From positions 84,593-148,592 of the forward strand of contig JAHREJ010000002.1 in assembly GCA_021733645.1 (NCBI GenBank): a stretch of DNA of 64,000 nucleotides, written 5' to 3'. Of this stretch, positions 47,315 through 57,353 are shown one piece after another. The stretch comes from Bacillus subtilis subsp. subtilis. Lineage in GTDB: Bacteria > Pseudomonadota > Gammaproteobacteria > Xanthomonadales > Xanthomonadaceae. Under the pieces are notes generated by a model. That model ran no database searches, had not been told where the DNA came from, and saw only the letters and a program-made list of their open reading frames with translations. Both the position numbers and the translations under genes were made by a program. Each line of letters starts with the position of its first letter. The first letter of the stretch is position 1.

Positions 47315-49095
47315 AGGTCCGCTCCGATGTTCAGGTACAGCTGGAACTGCGAATCGGGGTTGTTCAGGCCGTGTGCGATATCCACACGCACCGGGCCCAC
47401 CGGCGATTTCCAGCGCACGCCGAAGCCCACGCCGGTATGCAGGTCGATGGTGTTGTCGAACGCGCTGCCGGTATCCACAAACACCGCCGCGCCCCACGGG
47501 CCGCCCTTGAAGTAATGCTCATACTCGGCCGAGCCGACCACCAGGTTCTTGGCACCCAGTGCGAATTTGTCCGGTGCCGGCGTGCGCGGCCCCACTTCAC
47601 GGAACGCGTAGCCGCGGATGCTGCGGTCGCCACCGGCGAAGAAGCGCAGGCTCGGCGGCATCGCCACCAGGTCGCTGGTCCAAGTGGTGCCGCCTTCACC
47701 GCGCAGGATCAGGCGGTCGCTGTCGCCGATCGGCACGTACCAGCGCACCACCATGTTGGCCTGCACGAAACTGGTGTCCGACCCCACCCCTTCCACGCCA
47801 CCGCGCAACGTGGCGCTGCCGCTGATGCCACGGCGCGGGAACAGCTCATCGTCCACGTTGACGTAGTCGGCCACCAGCTGCGGGTAAACCAGCGTGGAGG
47901 TGTTGTACAGCGCGTCGGTGAACTCGGTGCCCGAGGCATAGCGCCAACGCTCGCGCAGTGCGTTGATCGAGGCGATCGCGGTCCAGTGTTCGTTGATCTC
48001 ACCGCTGCGGCTGGCCGACAGCTTGAAGTTGCGCAGGTCGATGTAATCGGTCTGCTCGTCATACGCGCTGGCGGTAAACGCATACCAGCCATCCAGCCAG
48101 GCGAAGGCCGGGATGCGGTAACTGGTGACCAGACTCTTGCGCTTCTGCGCATAGTCCAGCTGGGTGTTCATCTTGTGGCCGCGGTTGTTCAGGAAGCGCC
48201 GCTCCAGGCCGCCGCGCACACCGGCACCACTCTCGCTGCCGTAGCTCAAGCCGGCGGTATAGATCGACCGCTTGGCACGGGTCAGGTTCACGTCCACCGG
48301 CACATCGCCGTTGTCATCGGCCTGGTCCGGGCGCGGCTGGATGTCGATCACGCTGAAGTAATCCAGCTTGGTCAGCGACTCGCGCAGGCGGTCCAGCTTG
48401 CCTTCGTGGAAGTAACTGCCCTTTTCCCAATACACCAGCGGGTCGAACAGCTTGTCGACGAAATAATCCTGGTGGAAACGGATGTCGCCCATGTTGTAGC
48501 GGCGGCCGCTGTCCCAGGTCAGGTCGATGTCGGCGGCGTTGTCGGCGCGGGTGACCTGCACCTGGCGCTGGGTGTAATCGGCGTCGAAGTAACCGCGCTC
48601 GGCCAGGCGCCGGGTGACCGTGATCTTGCTGGCTTCGTACTGGGTGTGCTCGAAGCGCTGGCCTTTGCGCGGCTTGAACTTCTCCAGGTCTTCCTGCAGG
48701 TACTGATCCAGCTGCGCCGGCCCGGTGATGTCGATGTGCTCGCGTCGCACCAGGGTGGGCGGGCCCTTGTCGACCTGGATCACCACGCGCAGGTTCTCGC
48801 CCTCGCGCGGGCTTTCCACCGTGATCACCGGGTTGTAGTAGCCGAACGGCTCCAGGGCCTCGCGGGTCTGGCGCTCGGCCTGGGACAACAGATACTCCAG
48901 CCGCGACTCGCCCTGCGGCTTGCCGATGGTGTCGTACAGCGACAGCGAGACCTCGATGTTCTCGATCATCTCGGCGTCGTCGCCCTTGTCCAGTCCTTTG
49001 ATGTCCACCTTGTCGATGGTTCCGCGCGCGTGTGCCACCGAGGCGGTGGCAAGGGTCAGGAACATCAGGGGAAGGGCGTAATTCTTTGGCTGCAT
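47311..49095 (-). CDS. tamA: Outer-membrane translocation and assembly protein TamA (BamA family)
   Basis: A 594-residue Omp85-family protein with a signal peptide (ALPLMFLTLATASVAHA), POTRA-like repeats (for example GYYNPVITVESPREGENLRV, EHTQYEASKITVTRRLAERG) and a C-terminal 16-strand barrel. The loop-6 motif is GGDRSIRGYAFREVG. Its partner tamB begins within its stop codon. In-frame ATGs at 49116 and 49125 are possible starts; the ATG at 49095 gives the neatest signal peptide. About 280 bases of unmarked DNA then lead to the copy-B repeat. Confidence 0.92.
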   Translation of the reverse strand: MQPKNYALPLMFLTLATASVAHARGTIDKVDIKGLDKGDDAEMIENIEVSLSLYDTIGKPQGESRLEYLLSQAERQTREALEPFGYYNPVITVESPREGENLRVVIQVDKGPPTLVRREHIDITGPAQLDQYLQEDLEKFKPRKGQRFEHTQYEASKITVTRRLAERGYFDADYTQRQVQVTRADNAADIDLTWDSGRRYNMGDIRFHQDYFVDKLFDPLVYWEKGSYFHEGKLDRLRESLTKLDYFSVIDIQPRPDQADDNGDVPVDVNLTRAKRSIYTAGLSYGSESGAGVRGGLERRFLNNRGHKMNTQLDYAQKRKSLVTSYRIPAFAWLDGWYAFTASAYDEQTDYIDLRNFKLSASRSGEINEHWTAIASINALRERWRYASGTEFTDALYNTSTLVYPQLVADYVNVDDELFPRRGISGSATLRGGVEGVGSDTSFVQANMVVRWYVPIGDSDRLILRGEGGTTWTSDLVAMPPSLRFFAGGDRSIRGYAFREVGPRTPAPDKFALGAKNLVVGSAEYEHYFKGGPWGAAVFVDTGSAFDNTIDLHTGVGFGVRWKSPVGPVRVDIAHGLNNPDSQFQLYLNIGADL

Positions 49096-49371
49096 GCGCA
49101 CAGCATAACGGGCCATCGTGACCATGCGAAATCGGGCCGGGTATTTCAGAACAACGGTGAAGAAGTCGTAAAAATCGTCCACCGTGTCGACTTTGGCGCT
49201 TTCAAGCGTGTTCGATGCCAGCAGCATACTCAAACCGACACACCGCGCCGGCATCCGCGCGCAAAGAAAGGTTCTTCTCCCATCTGAGGGGAGCGTCTTG
49301 TTGCAAGGGCTGTCGCCGCATGCGCACGACGCTACGCGGGTGGTCGGGGTGTGCCAGGCGCCGTTTGGATC
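49096..49371. other. tamA upstream region
   Basis: About 276 bases with no convincing gene; it is the likely tamA promoter region, more A/T-rich than average around 49150-49200 (for example GTCGTAAAAATCGTCC). No clear promoter was settled by eye. Confidence 0.5.
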
Positions 49372-49736
49372 GGCGTCTCCGATCGGGCTGGTCGCGAGCG
49401 TGAGGGCCCCGTAGCCGCCGGTAGGCTCCTGGGCAAAATAAAGGAGGAGGGCGCCACGCGGCCGGGGGACATTTGCGCCAGGAGCCTACCGGCGGCTACG
49501 GGGCTCGGCTTGCGGTGCGCAGGTGGACGCCACGCTTTTGGGACGGTGGTCTGTGGGTCGGGCGCTGGGCCCCGATGCCCTTGGAGGCGAAGTAAAGGAG
49601 GAGGGGGCGGCCGCAGGCCGACGCCGGAGGACATTCGCCGGAAAGGGCATCGGGGCCCAGCGCCCGACCCGCCGCCGGCTTCGCCTGGAAAGCGTCAAGG
49701 CATGTTGCTGCTTGCCCCTCATAGGGGCGAAGAACC
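49372..49736. repeat. Composite inverted repeat, copy B (loops inverted versus copy A)
   Basis: Hairpin 1 has perfect arms at 49405-49432 and 49478-49505 around a 45-nt loop; hairpin 2 has perfect 28-bp arms at 49555-49582 and 49643-49670 around a 60-nt loop. The 60-nt loop is the exact reverse complement of the copy-A loop at 9743-9802, and the 45-nt loop matches the reverse complement of copy A's at 42 of 45 positions by eye. The outer stems and flanks run in the same direction as copy A. The stems of hairpin 2 differ from copy A at a block (CCGATGCCC against CCCTTGCCC) with matching change on both arms. Short frames inside are not genes. Confidence 0.88.
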
Positions 49737-49737
49737 C

Positions 49738-49765
49738 AAAAAAAGCGCCCGGACAGGCCGGGCGC
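49738..49765 (-). terminator. Intrinsic terminator of glyQ-glyS
   Basis: GCGCCCGG and CCGGGCGC pair around five bases, followed by a T7 run on the minus strand (A7 at 49738-49744 on the plus strand). It lies 36 bases past the glyS stop. The composite repeat begins just beyond its T-tract. Confidence 0.85.
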
Positions 49766-49800
49766 GTTCAAGCCAGCAGGTGCGGCCAGGCCGCCCCGGA

Positions 49801-51897
49801 TCAGCTGGACAGGTGCTCGATCGCCGCCACGCTGCCCAGGCGGTCGCCCAGGCGCTTGAGCAGGGCCAGCCGGTTGGCCCGCAGCGCCGGGTCCTCGGCG
49901 TTGACCATCACCGCATCGAAGAACGCATCCACCTGCGGGCGCAGGCGCGCCAGCCGGTTCAGCACGCTCACATAGTCCTTCTGGTGCAGGCTGGCGTTGC
50001 TGTCGTCGATGGCCGCCTCGACCGCCTCGGCCAGCGCGCGCTCGGCCGGTTCAGCCAACAGCGCCAGGTCGACCTGGCCGGGAATGTCACCTTCGGCCTT
50101 GCGCAGGATGTTGCGGATGCGCTTGTTGGCCGCGGCCAGCGCGTCGGCTTCGGGCAGCGCGGCAAAGATGCCGATCGCCTCGATGCGGCGATCGACGTCG
50201 TACAGCGACGCCGGCTTCAGCTCGGCCACCGCGTTGAAATGCGTGGCCGGCACGCCCTTGTCGGCGTAGTAGCCGCGCAGGCGGTCGACGATGAAGTCGT
50301 ACAGCTCCTGCGGCAGCGCCTCGGTCTTGCGCTCGGCGCTGGGCTGCACGCCGGTGGGCAGCCCGGCGATGGCGGTAGCGATCAATGCGCGCAGGTCCAG
50401 GTCTACGCCCGATTCGATGATCGTCCGCGCCAGCCCCAGCGCATTGCGGCGCAGCGCGAACGGGTCCTTGTTGCCGGTCGGCTTCAGGCCCGCGGCAAAA
50501 CCGCCCGCCAGCGTGTCCAGGCGTTCGGCGATGGCCAACACCTTGCCCAGCGCCGACAGGGCGATGTCATCGCCGCCGAAGCGCGGCTGGTAAGCCTCGT
50601 CGATGGCCAGCGCGACCTCGGGCGACTCACCGCCCACCACCGCGTAATGACGGCCCGCGATGCCCTGCAGCTCCGGGAACTCGTTGACCATGCGCGACTG
50701 CAGGTCGTTCTTGGCCAGCAGCGCGGCGCGTTTGGCCAACACCGCCTCCACGCCCACCTGCGGCGCGATCGCCTCGGCCAGGGCCACCACGCGGGCGACC
50801 TTGTCGGCCACGCTGCCCAGCTTGGCCTGGTAGGTCACCGTCTTCAGGCCCTCACCCATCGACGCCAGGCCCTGCTTGAGGTCCTCGTCGAAGAAGAACT
50901 TGGCGTCGGAGAAACGCGGGCGGATCACCCGCTCGTAGCCCTTGGCCACTTCGGCCACATCCTTCGATTCGATGTTGGCAATGCCGATGAACTTCTCGGT
51001 CAGCTTGCCGCTGGCATCCAGCACCGGGAAGAACTTCTGGTTGATCTCCATCGTCTCGATCAGCGCTTCCTGCGGCACGGCCAGGAATTCGCGCTCGAAA
51101 CTGCACAGCACCGGTGCCGGCCATTCCACCAGGTTGACCACCTGTTCCAGGTTGTCATCGGTGATCCGCGCCTGGCCGCCGGCCTTGGCGGCAGCCGCAT
51201 TGACCTGCTCCACGATGCGCGCACGGCGCACGTCGGCATCCACCAGCACGTAAGCGGCCTGCAGCGAGCTGACATAGTCCTCCGGCGAGGTCAGCCATAC
51301 GGTCTTGTCATGCATGAAGCGATGGCCGCGGCTCATGCGGTCGGCCTTCAGGCCCAGCACGTCGGCCTCGACGATCTCGCCACCATGCAGCAGCACCAGC
51401 CAATGCACCGGACGGGCGAAACCGTAGGTGCGGTTGCCCCAGCGCATCGGCTTGGGAATCGGCATGGCAGCGATCGCTTCGCGCAGGATCTCCGGCAGCA
51501 GCGCGGCGGTGCGCGCGCCCGGCGTGGTGGAACGGTGTACGAAACGCTCGCCCTTGGCGTCGGTAGTGCGCTCCAGCGCGGTCCAGTCGATCCCGGCCTT
51601 GGCCGCAAAGCCCTGCAGCGCCTTGGTCGGCTGGCCGTCGGCATCCAGCGCGATGTTCAGGTACGGGCCCAGCACTTCACCGTGCTGTTCAGGCTGTTCC
51701 ACGGCCACGCCGGGCAGCAGCACGGCCAGCCGGCGCGGGGTCGACAGCGGCTTGGCGTTGCCGCGTTCGATGGCCACGCCACGCTTGGCCAGGCCGTCCA
51801 CCACGCCATCGAAGAACGCCTGGGCCAGGCCCGGCAGCGCCTTCACCGGCAATTCTTCGGTACCCAGTTCAATCAGCAGCGGCTGCATCGTGCTCAT
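49801..51897 (-). CDS. glyS: Glycyl-tRNA synthetase beta subunit
   Basis: A 698-residue beta subunit of the heterotetrameric bacterial GlyRS. It begins with [20 protein letters not shown], carries [20 protein letters not shown] and the HD-like region [20 protein letters not shown], and has a C-terminal anticodon-binding part. It works with the alpha subunit to charge tRNA-Gly. The ATG overlaps the glyQ stop (ATGA), the usual arrangement. Length is normal. Confidence 0.96.
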   Translation of the reverse strand: MSTMQPLLIELGTEELPVKALPGLAQAFFDGVVDGLAKRGVAIERGNAKPLSTPRRLAVLLPGVAVEQPEQHGEVLGPYLNIALDADGQPTKALQGFAAKAGIDWTALERTTDAKGERFVHRSTTPGARTAALLPEILREAIAAMPIPKPMRWGNRTYGFARPVHWLVLLHGGEIVEADVLGLKADRMSRGHRFMHDKTVWLTSPEDYVSSLQAAYVLVDADVRRARIVEQVNAAAAKAGGQARITDDNLEQVVNLVEWPAPVLCSFEREFLAVPQEALIETMEINQKFFPVLDASGKLTEKFIGIANIESKDVAEVAKGYERVIRPRFSDAKFFFDEDLKQGLASMGEGLKTVTYQAKLGSVADKVARVVALAEAIAPQVGVEAVLAKRAALLAKNDLQSRMVNEFPELQGIAGRHYAVVGGESPEVALAIDEAYQPRFGGDDIALSALGKVLAIAERLDTLAGGFAAGLKPTGNKDPFALRRNALGLARTIIESGVDLDLRALIATAIAGLPTGVQPSAERKTEALPQELYDFIVDRLRGYYADKGVPATHFNAVAELKPASLYDVDRRIEAIGIFAALPEADALAAANKRIRNILRKAEGDIPGQVDLALLAEPAERALAEAVEAAIDDSNASLHQKDYVSVLNRLARLRPQVDAFFDAVMVNAEDPALRANRLALLKRLGDRLGSVAAIEHLSS

Positions 51898-52805
51898 GCC
51901 TGCACCTCCTTGGCAGCGATCGCTTCGATGCGCTTGGCCTCGTACAGCTTGGCCACCGCCTGGGCCAGCGCGCGCACGCGCAGGATGTAGCGCTGGCGCT
52001 CGGTCACGCTGATCGCACGGCGCGCATCAAGCAGGTTGAAGGCATGGCTGGCCTTGCACACCTGCTCGTAGGCCGGCAGCGGCAGGCCCACATCGACCAG
52101 CTTCTGCGCTTCTTTTTCGCAGGCATCGAAGCGGTGGAACATTTCCTCGACGTCGGCGTATTCGAAGTTGTAGGTGCTCTGCTCGATCTCGTTCTGCAGG
52201 TACACATCGCCATAGGTGACCGGGGTGCCGTCAGGACCGTAGGTCCACACCAGGTCGTACACGTTGTCGCAATTCTGCAGGTACATGCACAGGCGCTCAA
52301 GGCCATAGGTGATTTCGCCCAGCACCGGCTTGCACTCCAGGCCACCGGCCTGCTGGAAGTAGGTGAACTGGGTCACTTCCATGCCGTTGAGCCACACTTC
52401 CCAGCCCAGGCCCCAGGCACCCAGCGTGGGCGATTCCCAGTTGTCTTCGACAAAGCGCAGGTCGTGCACCAGCGGGTCGATACCCAGCGCCTTGAGCGAA
52501 TCCAGGTACAACTGCTGGATGTTGTCCGGGCTGGGCTTCATTGCCACCTGGTACTGGTAATAGCGCTGCAGGCGATTGGGGTTTTCGCCGTAGCGGCCGT
52601 CGGTAGGGCGGCGCGAGGGCTGCACATACGCGGCATTCCAGCCTTCCGGACCGATCGAGCGCAGGAACGTGGCCGGGTGGAAGGTGCCGGCCCCCACCTC
52701 CAGGTCCAGCGGCTGGATCAGCACGCAGCCCTGCTGCGCCCAATACTGGTTGAGGGTCTGGATCAGGCCCTGGAAAGTGATCGGAACGTTCGGGGTCGCG
52801 GACAT
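51894..52805 (-). CDS. glyQ: Glycyl-tRNA synthetase alpha subunit
   Basis: A 303-residue catalytic subunit. Signature segments include [56 protein letters not shown] and [20 protein letters not shown]. It activates glycine and joins it to tRNA-Gly with GlyS. The start at 52805 ([13 protein letters not shown]) is preferred; the longer frame upstream has no similarity. The next gene, an ATPase, is divergent, 116 bases away. Confidence 0.97.
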   Translation of the reverse strand: MSATPNVPITFQGLIQTLNQYWAQQGCVLIQPLDLEVGAGTFHPATFLRSIGPEGWNAAYVQPSRRPTDGRYGENPNRLQRYYQYQVAMKPSPDNIQQLYLDSLKALGIDPLVHDLRFVEDNWESPTLGAWGLGWEVWLNGMEVTQFTYFQQAGGLECKPVLGEITYGLERLCMYLQNCDNVYDLVWTYGPDGTPVTYGDVYLQNEIEQSTYNFEYADVEEMFHRFDACEKEAQKLVDVGLPLPAYEQVCKASHAFNLLDARRAISVTERQRYILRVRALAQAVAKLYEAKRIEAIAAKEVQA

Positions 52806-52921
52806 GCGGCGGATTCTTGCCTGCAGAAGGGGTGCGCTAGTATAGCCAGCGACCGCGTTGCCGCCTTCCAGACGGCCCACCCCACTACTGCGCGCCTGGC
52901 GCGCTTCGAGGACTTTGGCGG

Positions 52922-54778
52922 ATGGATCAGCGCCCACCGGTACCTTTTGCCCCGGCGGCCGACGCCGCGCCCGCGCCCACAGCGCCGGTGCCGTTGCCGC
53001 TGGGCCGGCTGGACTTTGACCAGGTAGCCGCCGCGCTGGTCGCCGATGGCCTGGTGGCCCAGGCCGACCTGGAACGCATCCGTTTTTCAGCCCAGGGCGC
53101 GCGCAATGCCAGTGAAGTGCACCCGCTGGTGCTGCTGGCCAACCTGAAGCTGGCCGCCAGCGGCGGCGGCGATCTGGGCCTGGAACGGCTGACCGAATGG
53201 CTGGCCACCCGCACCGGCACCCGTTACCTGCGCATCGACCCGACCCGCGTGGATGTGGCGTCGGTCACCGCCGTGGTGTCCCATGCCTACGCGCGCCGCC
53301 ATCGCTTCCTGCCGCTGGCGGTGGATGGCGAACGCCTGCTGGTGGCCACCAGCGAGCCGCTGGTGCAGGAATGGTTGCGCGACCTGCAGCACCTGACCCG
53401 GCGCCGCATCGAGCTGGCGATGGTCAACCCGCTGGACCTGCACCGCTACACGATGGAGTTCTTCGGGGTCACCCGTTCGGTGCGCGGCGCACGCGGCGAC
53501 GTGCGCGGCGAAACCAACAGCACCCTGCCCAGCTTCGAGCAGCTGGTCGAACTGGGCCGTGCCGGGGACGTCAACGCCGACGACCAGCACATCGTGCACA
53601 TCGTGGACTGGCTGCTGCAGTACGCCTTCGAGCAGCGCGCCTCGGACATCCACCTGGAGCCACGCCGCGACATGGGGCGCATGCGCTTCCGCATCGACGG
53701 GGTGCTGCACAAGGTGTTCGAGGTGCCGCCGGCGGTAATGACCGCCGTGGTGAGCCGCATCAAGGTGCTCGGGCGCATGGACCTGGCCGAGCGCCGGCGC
53801 CCGCAGGACGGGCGCATCAAGACCCGTTCGCCGGGCGGGCGCGAAGTGGAAATGCGCCTGTCCACCATGCCCACCGCATTCGGCGAAAAATGCGTGATGC
53901 GCATCTTCGACCCGGATGCGGCGTTCAAGAGCATCGACCAGCTCGGCTTCAGCCCGCAGGAAGCGGCCGGCTGGACCGCCCTGGTCGAGCGCCCGCACGG
54001 CATCGTGCTGGTCACCGGCCCCACGGGCTCGGGCAAGACCACCACCCTGTATTCCACGCTCAAGCGGCTGGCCACGCCGGATGTGAACGTGTGCACGGTG
54101 GAAGACCCGATCGAGATGATCGCCCCGGAATTCAACCAGATGCAGGTGCAGACCAACATCGACCTGGATTTCGCCAGCGGCGTGCGCACCCTGCTGCGGC
54201 AGGACCCGGACATCATCATGATCGGCGAAATCCGCGACCTGGAAACCGCACAGATGGCGGTACAGGCCTCGCTGACCGGGCACCTGGTGCTGTCCACCCT
54301 GCACACCAACGACGCCCCCTCGGCCATCACCCGCCTGCTCGACCTGGGCGTGCCGCACTACCTGCTCGCCTCCACCCTCAACGGCATCCTGGCCCAGCGC
54401 CTGGTACGCACCCTGTGCCCGCACTGCAAGGTGCCGCGCCCGCTCAGTGCGGCCCAATGGGCGGTGCTGGCTGATGCCGATGAAGCATTACCTGAGTCAC
54501 CCACGCCATATGCACCGGCCGGTTGCATCGACTGCCGGCGCACCGGTTACATGGGCCGGGTGGGGCTGTATGAGCTGCTGCCATTGGGTTCGCGCCTGCG
54601 CAGCCTGATCCGCGCTGACATGGATCTGGCCGCTTTCAACCGGGCTGCGCGTGCTGAAGGATTGCGAACCCTGCGCCGCGCGGGACTTGAAAAGGTGGCC
54701 GCAGGGCTGACTACAATCGAGGAAGTCCTGTCAGTGCTGCCGCCCCCGGATGAATTCCACCCCGTTCCTGATTCTTGA
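52922..54778 (+). CDS. GspE/PilB-type secretion or pilus ATPase (orphan)
   Basis: A 618-residue ATPase of the type II secretion/type IV pilus assembly family. An N-terminal MshEN-like domain (residues about 30-190) is followed by the core: ASDIHLEP, Walker [14 protein letters not shown] (366 on), Walker B region [18 protein letters not shown], and the His box [18 protein letters not shown]. The zinc tetracysteine is CPHC and [14 protein letters not shown]. The usual neighbours (inner-membrane GspF, pseudopilins or pilus genes) are not here, so it is an orphan copy. It ends inside the next gene, which starts 29 bases before its stop. Confidence 0.88.
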   Translation: MDQRPPVPFAPAADAAPAPTAPVPLPLGRLDFDQVAAALVADGLVAQADLERIRFSAQGARNASEVHPLVLLANLKLAASGGGDLGLERLTEWLATRTGTRYLRIDPTRVDVASVTAVVSHAYARRHRFLPLAVDGERLLVATSEPLVQEWLRDLQHLTRRRIELAMVNPLDLHRYTMEFFGVTRSVRGARGDVRGETNSTLPSFEQLVELGRAGDVNADDQHIVHIVDWLLQYAFEQRASDIHLEPRRDMGRMRFRIDGVLHKVFEVPPAVMTAVVSRIKVLGRMDLAERRRPQDGRIKTRSPGGREVEMRLSTMPTAFGEKCVMRIFDPDAAFKSIDQLGFSPQEAAGWTALVERPHGIVLVTGPTGSGKTTTLYSTLKRLATPDVNVCTVEDPIEMIAPEFNQMQVQTNIDLDFASGVRTLLRQDPDIIMIGEIRDLETAQMAVQASLTGHLVLSTLHTNDAPSAITRLLDLGVPHYLLASTLNGILAQRLVRTLCPHCKVPRPLSAAQWAVLADADEALPESPTPYAPAGCIDCRRTGYMGRVGLYELLPLGSRLRSLIRADMDLAAFNRAARAEGLRTLRRAGLEKVAAGLTTIEEVLSVLPPPDEFHPVPDS

Positions 54779-55469
54779 AACCGGCCAACCCGTCGCCTCG
54801 CTGCGCCGCTACGGGCGGTTTCCGCATTGGATCCGCGTGGCCGCCGGGCTGGATGCCGACGAAACCGTGGTGGTGGATGTCGAACATGGCGCTGCCCTGC
54901 CCGACCACCGCAACTTCGCCGGGGTGATCGTCACCGGTTCGGCCGCCTACGTCACCGACCGCGCCGACTGGAGCGAGCGCAGCGCCCAGTGGCTGCGCGG
55001 GGCGGTGCACGATGACCGCCCGGTGTTCGGCATCTGCTACGGCCACCAGCTGCTGGCGCATGCCCTGGGCGGTGAAGTGGCCTACAACCCGGCCGGCCGC
55101 GAGTCGGGCACCATCGAATTGGCGCTGGACCCCTCGGCCAGCAGCGATCCCCTGTTTGCCGGCCTGCCCGAGCGCTTCCCGGCCCACGCCACCCACCTGC
55201 AGACCGTGCTGCGCGCGCCCGACGGCGCGGCCATTCTGGCCCGCTCGGCGCAGGACAACTGCCACGCCTTCCGCTTCGGCCGCCAGGCCTGGGGCGTGCA
55301 GTTCCATCCCGAGTTCGCCACCCACCACATGCGCGGCTACGTGCGCGCCCGCGCCGAGTGCATCCGCAGCCACGGTGGCTGTGCGCGCAGCGTGGCCCGC
55401 GGGGTCAGCGCTGCACCACTGGCGCGGCAGCTGCTGCGCCGTTTCGTGCGCCAGGCGCGCAACGCCTGA
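54750..55469 (+). CDS. Class I glutamine amidotransferase
   Basis: A 239-residue GATase1 enzyme of the GMP-synthase-like type. The nucleophile Cys96 is in PVFGICYGHQLLAHALGG, and the His and Glu of the triad are in GVQFHPEFATHH (His186, Glu188). It would release ammonia from glutamine for an unknown acceptor. It overlaps the ATPase gene by 29 bases and probably shares its transcript, which is an uncommon pairing. The start at 54750 is the only good ATG. No synthetase gene is adjacent, so a free-standing glutaminase or hydrolase of a glutamyl compound is possible. Confidence 0.85.
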   Translation: MNSTPFLILETGQPVASLRRYGRFPHWIRVAAGLDADETVVVDVEHGAALPDHRNFAGVIVTGSAAYVTDRADWSERSAQWLRGAVHDDRPVFGICYGHQLLAHALGGEVAYNPAGRESGTIELALDPSASSDPLFAGLPERFPAHATHLQTVLRAPDGAAILARSAQDNCHAFRFGRQAWGVQFHPEFATHHMRGYVRARAECIRSHGGCARSVARGVSAAPLARQLLRRFVRQARNA

Positions 55470-55598
55470 GCGGGGTTGCCGGCCTTGCGACGCAGCGTCC
55501 CGGTGCTGCGGCCCGGCCTTCAGGTGGCGCGCGCGGAAAACAGGGATAATCGACCGGATTCGGGGCGGCTGCGCCCCTCCCCCTGCTTCCGGAATGGT

Positions 55599-56504
55599 AT
55601 GAGCGAGATTCGCAAGCTGCCCGCCTCGGCCGGCGCCCAATGGCTGCTGGACGCGTTTTCCCTGTACGCCCGCGCACCGATGCAACTGGCCGTCATCGGT
55701 GTGGTGTGGATGCTGACCACCTCGCTGATCCTGCTGCTGGCCCAGCTGCTGCCGGGCTGGCTGGGGCTGCTGGTGCAGCTGCTGTCGCTGGCGGTGGGCC
55801 CGCTGATGTTCGGCGGCATGCTGTGGGCGGTCAGCGAGATCGACCAGGGCCGTCCAGGCCTGCCCACCCACCTGCTGCAACCCATTCGCGACCGTCGCGT
55901 CACCCACCTGCTGGTGCCGCTGGCCATCCAGCTGATCGCCATCATCGCGCTGGGTACGCTGCTGTTTGCATTGATCGGCAGCGAGGGCTTCAGCGCCTTC
56001 AACGACCTGCTGCACCGTGCGCAGGAACTGCAGCAGTCCGGCAAGCAGCTCAGCAACGAAGAAACCCTGGCGCTGATGGCCAACGTGCCGGTCAAGCGCA
56101 TCATGCTGTGGATCCTGATTGCCTTTGCCACCTTCGTGGCGCTGAGCATGGCCATGTTCGCGCAGCCGGCACTGGTGGTGTTCGACCGCCAGAGCGGCAT
56201 GCACGCGCTGCGCATGAGCCTGCAGGGTTGCATCGAGAACTTCCCGGCGATGGCCGTGTTCATGGTGCTGGGCCTGATCGCGGCGATGTGCATCTACTTC
56301 CTGGTGTTCGTGCTGATGCAGGTGGCCTTGCTGCTGGGCGGCATGGGCGCCGCGGCGTTCGTGATGCAGCTGTCGATGACCACGGTGATCATGCCGCTGT
56401 ATGTCGGGGCGGTGTACGCGGCCTGGAAGCAGATGTTCGCGCACCGCGGGCGCACCCCCCCACCGCCGGTACCCGGCGGCCCCGGCAACGTGTTTGCGGC
56501 CTGA
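55599..56504 (+). CDS. BPSS1780-type membrane protein
   Basis: A 301-residue inner-membrane protein with about six helices, starting MSEIRKLPASAGAQWLLDAF. The family pattern includes FSLYARAPMQLAVIGVVWM, PLMFGGMLWAVSEIDQG and IENFPAMAVFMVLGLIAAM. Members (BPSS1780-type) have no known biochemical role. It is 129 bases after the amidotransferase, so common transcription is possible but not required. It ends before a shared hairpin terminator with tatC. Confidence 0.8.
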   Translation: MSEIRKLPASAGAQWLLDAFSLYARAPMQLAVIGVVWMLTTSLILLLAQLLPGWLGLLVQLLSLAVGPLMFGGMLWAVSEIDQGRPGLPTHLLQPIRDRRVTHLLVPLAIQLIAIIALGTLLFALIGSEGFSAFNDLLHRAQELQQSGKQLSNEETLALMANVPVKRIMLWILIAFATFVALSMAMFAQPALVVFDRQSGMHALRMSLQGCIENFPAMAVFMVLGLIAAMCIYFLVFVLMQVALLLGGMGAAAFVMQLSMTTVIMPLYVGAVYAAWKQMFAHRGRTPPPPVPGGPGNVFAA

Positions 56505-56516
56505 TCAGAAACGCAG

Positions 56517-56543
56517 AAACCCCGGCCAAGGCCGGGGTTTTTG
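56517..56543. terminator. Bidirectional terminator between BPSS1780 gene and tatC
   Basis: AAACCCCGGCC and GGCCGGGGTTT pair around AA, followed by a further TT. It lies between two convergent genes and can end both transcripts. Confidence 0.85.
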
Positions 56544-56606
56544 TTGGTGCGCCGGTGCGTGCGCACCCGGGGTGCCGCGCCCTGCGTGGACGCGGGGGCG
56601 TGTCGA

Positions 56607-57353
56607 TCAGCCGGTGGACTTCACCGCCGAGGACGGCACCAGCCATCTGGCCGCATGGATGCCCAGTTCGTACAGGATGCACATCGGGATCGCCAGCAGC
56701 AGCTGCGACACCACGTCTGGCGGGGTCAACACCGCGGCCACCACGAAGATGCCCACCACCGCATAGCCGCGGCTGTCCTTGAACTGCTGCGGCGTGACCC
56801 AACCCAGCAGCACCAGGATCACCATCGCCACCGGCAGCTCGAAGCTGGTGCCGAAGGCGAAGAAGATCGCCAGCACGAAATCCAGGTAGGCATTGGCATC
56901 GGGGGTGATCGCAATCACCTCCGGGCGGAACGTGGTGAGGAAGTGGAACACCGCCGGCAACACCAGGAAGTAGGCGAACGCGCAGCCCAGGTAGAACAGC
57001 AACACCGAAGAAGCCAGCAACGGCACGGCCAGGCGTTTTTCGCGCGCATACAGGCCCGGTGCCACGAACGACCACAGCTGGTACAGCAGCCACGGCACGG
57101 CCACGAACAGCGCCACGAAGAAGGTCAGCTTCAGTGGGGCGAAGAACGCGCCGGCCGGATTGGTGGCGATCATCGTCTGCCCGTTGGGCAGCTGGGAGAT
57201 CAGCGGTTCGGCCAGCCAGGTGTAGATCTTGCGCGAGAACGGCAGCAGCACCAGCAACACCGCCAGCAGGCCGATGATCGCCCGCACCAGGCGCGCGCGC
57301 AGCTCGATCAGGTGTTCCACCAAGGAGCTTTCCGGATACTCGTGTTCGCTCAT
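56607..57353 (-). CDS. tatC: Sec-independent protein translocase TatC
   Basis: A 248-residue protein with six helices that recognises twin-arginine signal peptides. Landmarks are SSLVEHLIELRARLVRAII, the periplasmic loop with FFAPLKLTFFVALFVAVPW, and LVLPAVFHFLTTF, YLDFVLAIFFAFGTSFELP. It is last in tatA-tatB-tatC on the minus strand and overlaps tatB by 4 bases (ATGA). Length is normal. Confidence 0.96.
   Translation of the reverse strand: MSEHEYPESSLVEHLIELRARLVRAIIGLLAVLLVLLPFSRKIYTWLAEPLISQLPNGQTMIATNPAGAFFAPLKLTFFVALFVAVPWLLYQLWSFVAPGLYAREKRLAVPLLASSVLLFYLGCAFAYFLVLPAVFHFLTTFRPEVIAITPDANAYLDFVLAIFFAFGTSFELPVAMVILVLLGWVTPQQFKDSRGYAVVGIFVVAAVLTPPDVVSQLLLAIPMCILYELGIHAARWLVPSSAVKSTG

Noticed and set aside
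43391..47515. A plus-strand open frame of 1374 codons opposite tamB
   Set aside because: It mirrors tamB codon by codon, runs of Gln, Ala, Arg and His are typical of an antisense frame, and tamB has clear domains.
49096..49371. A small gene upstream of tamA
   Set aside because: The frames are short, have no ribosome site, and run into the repeat. It is better treated as a regulatory gap.
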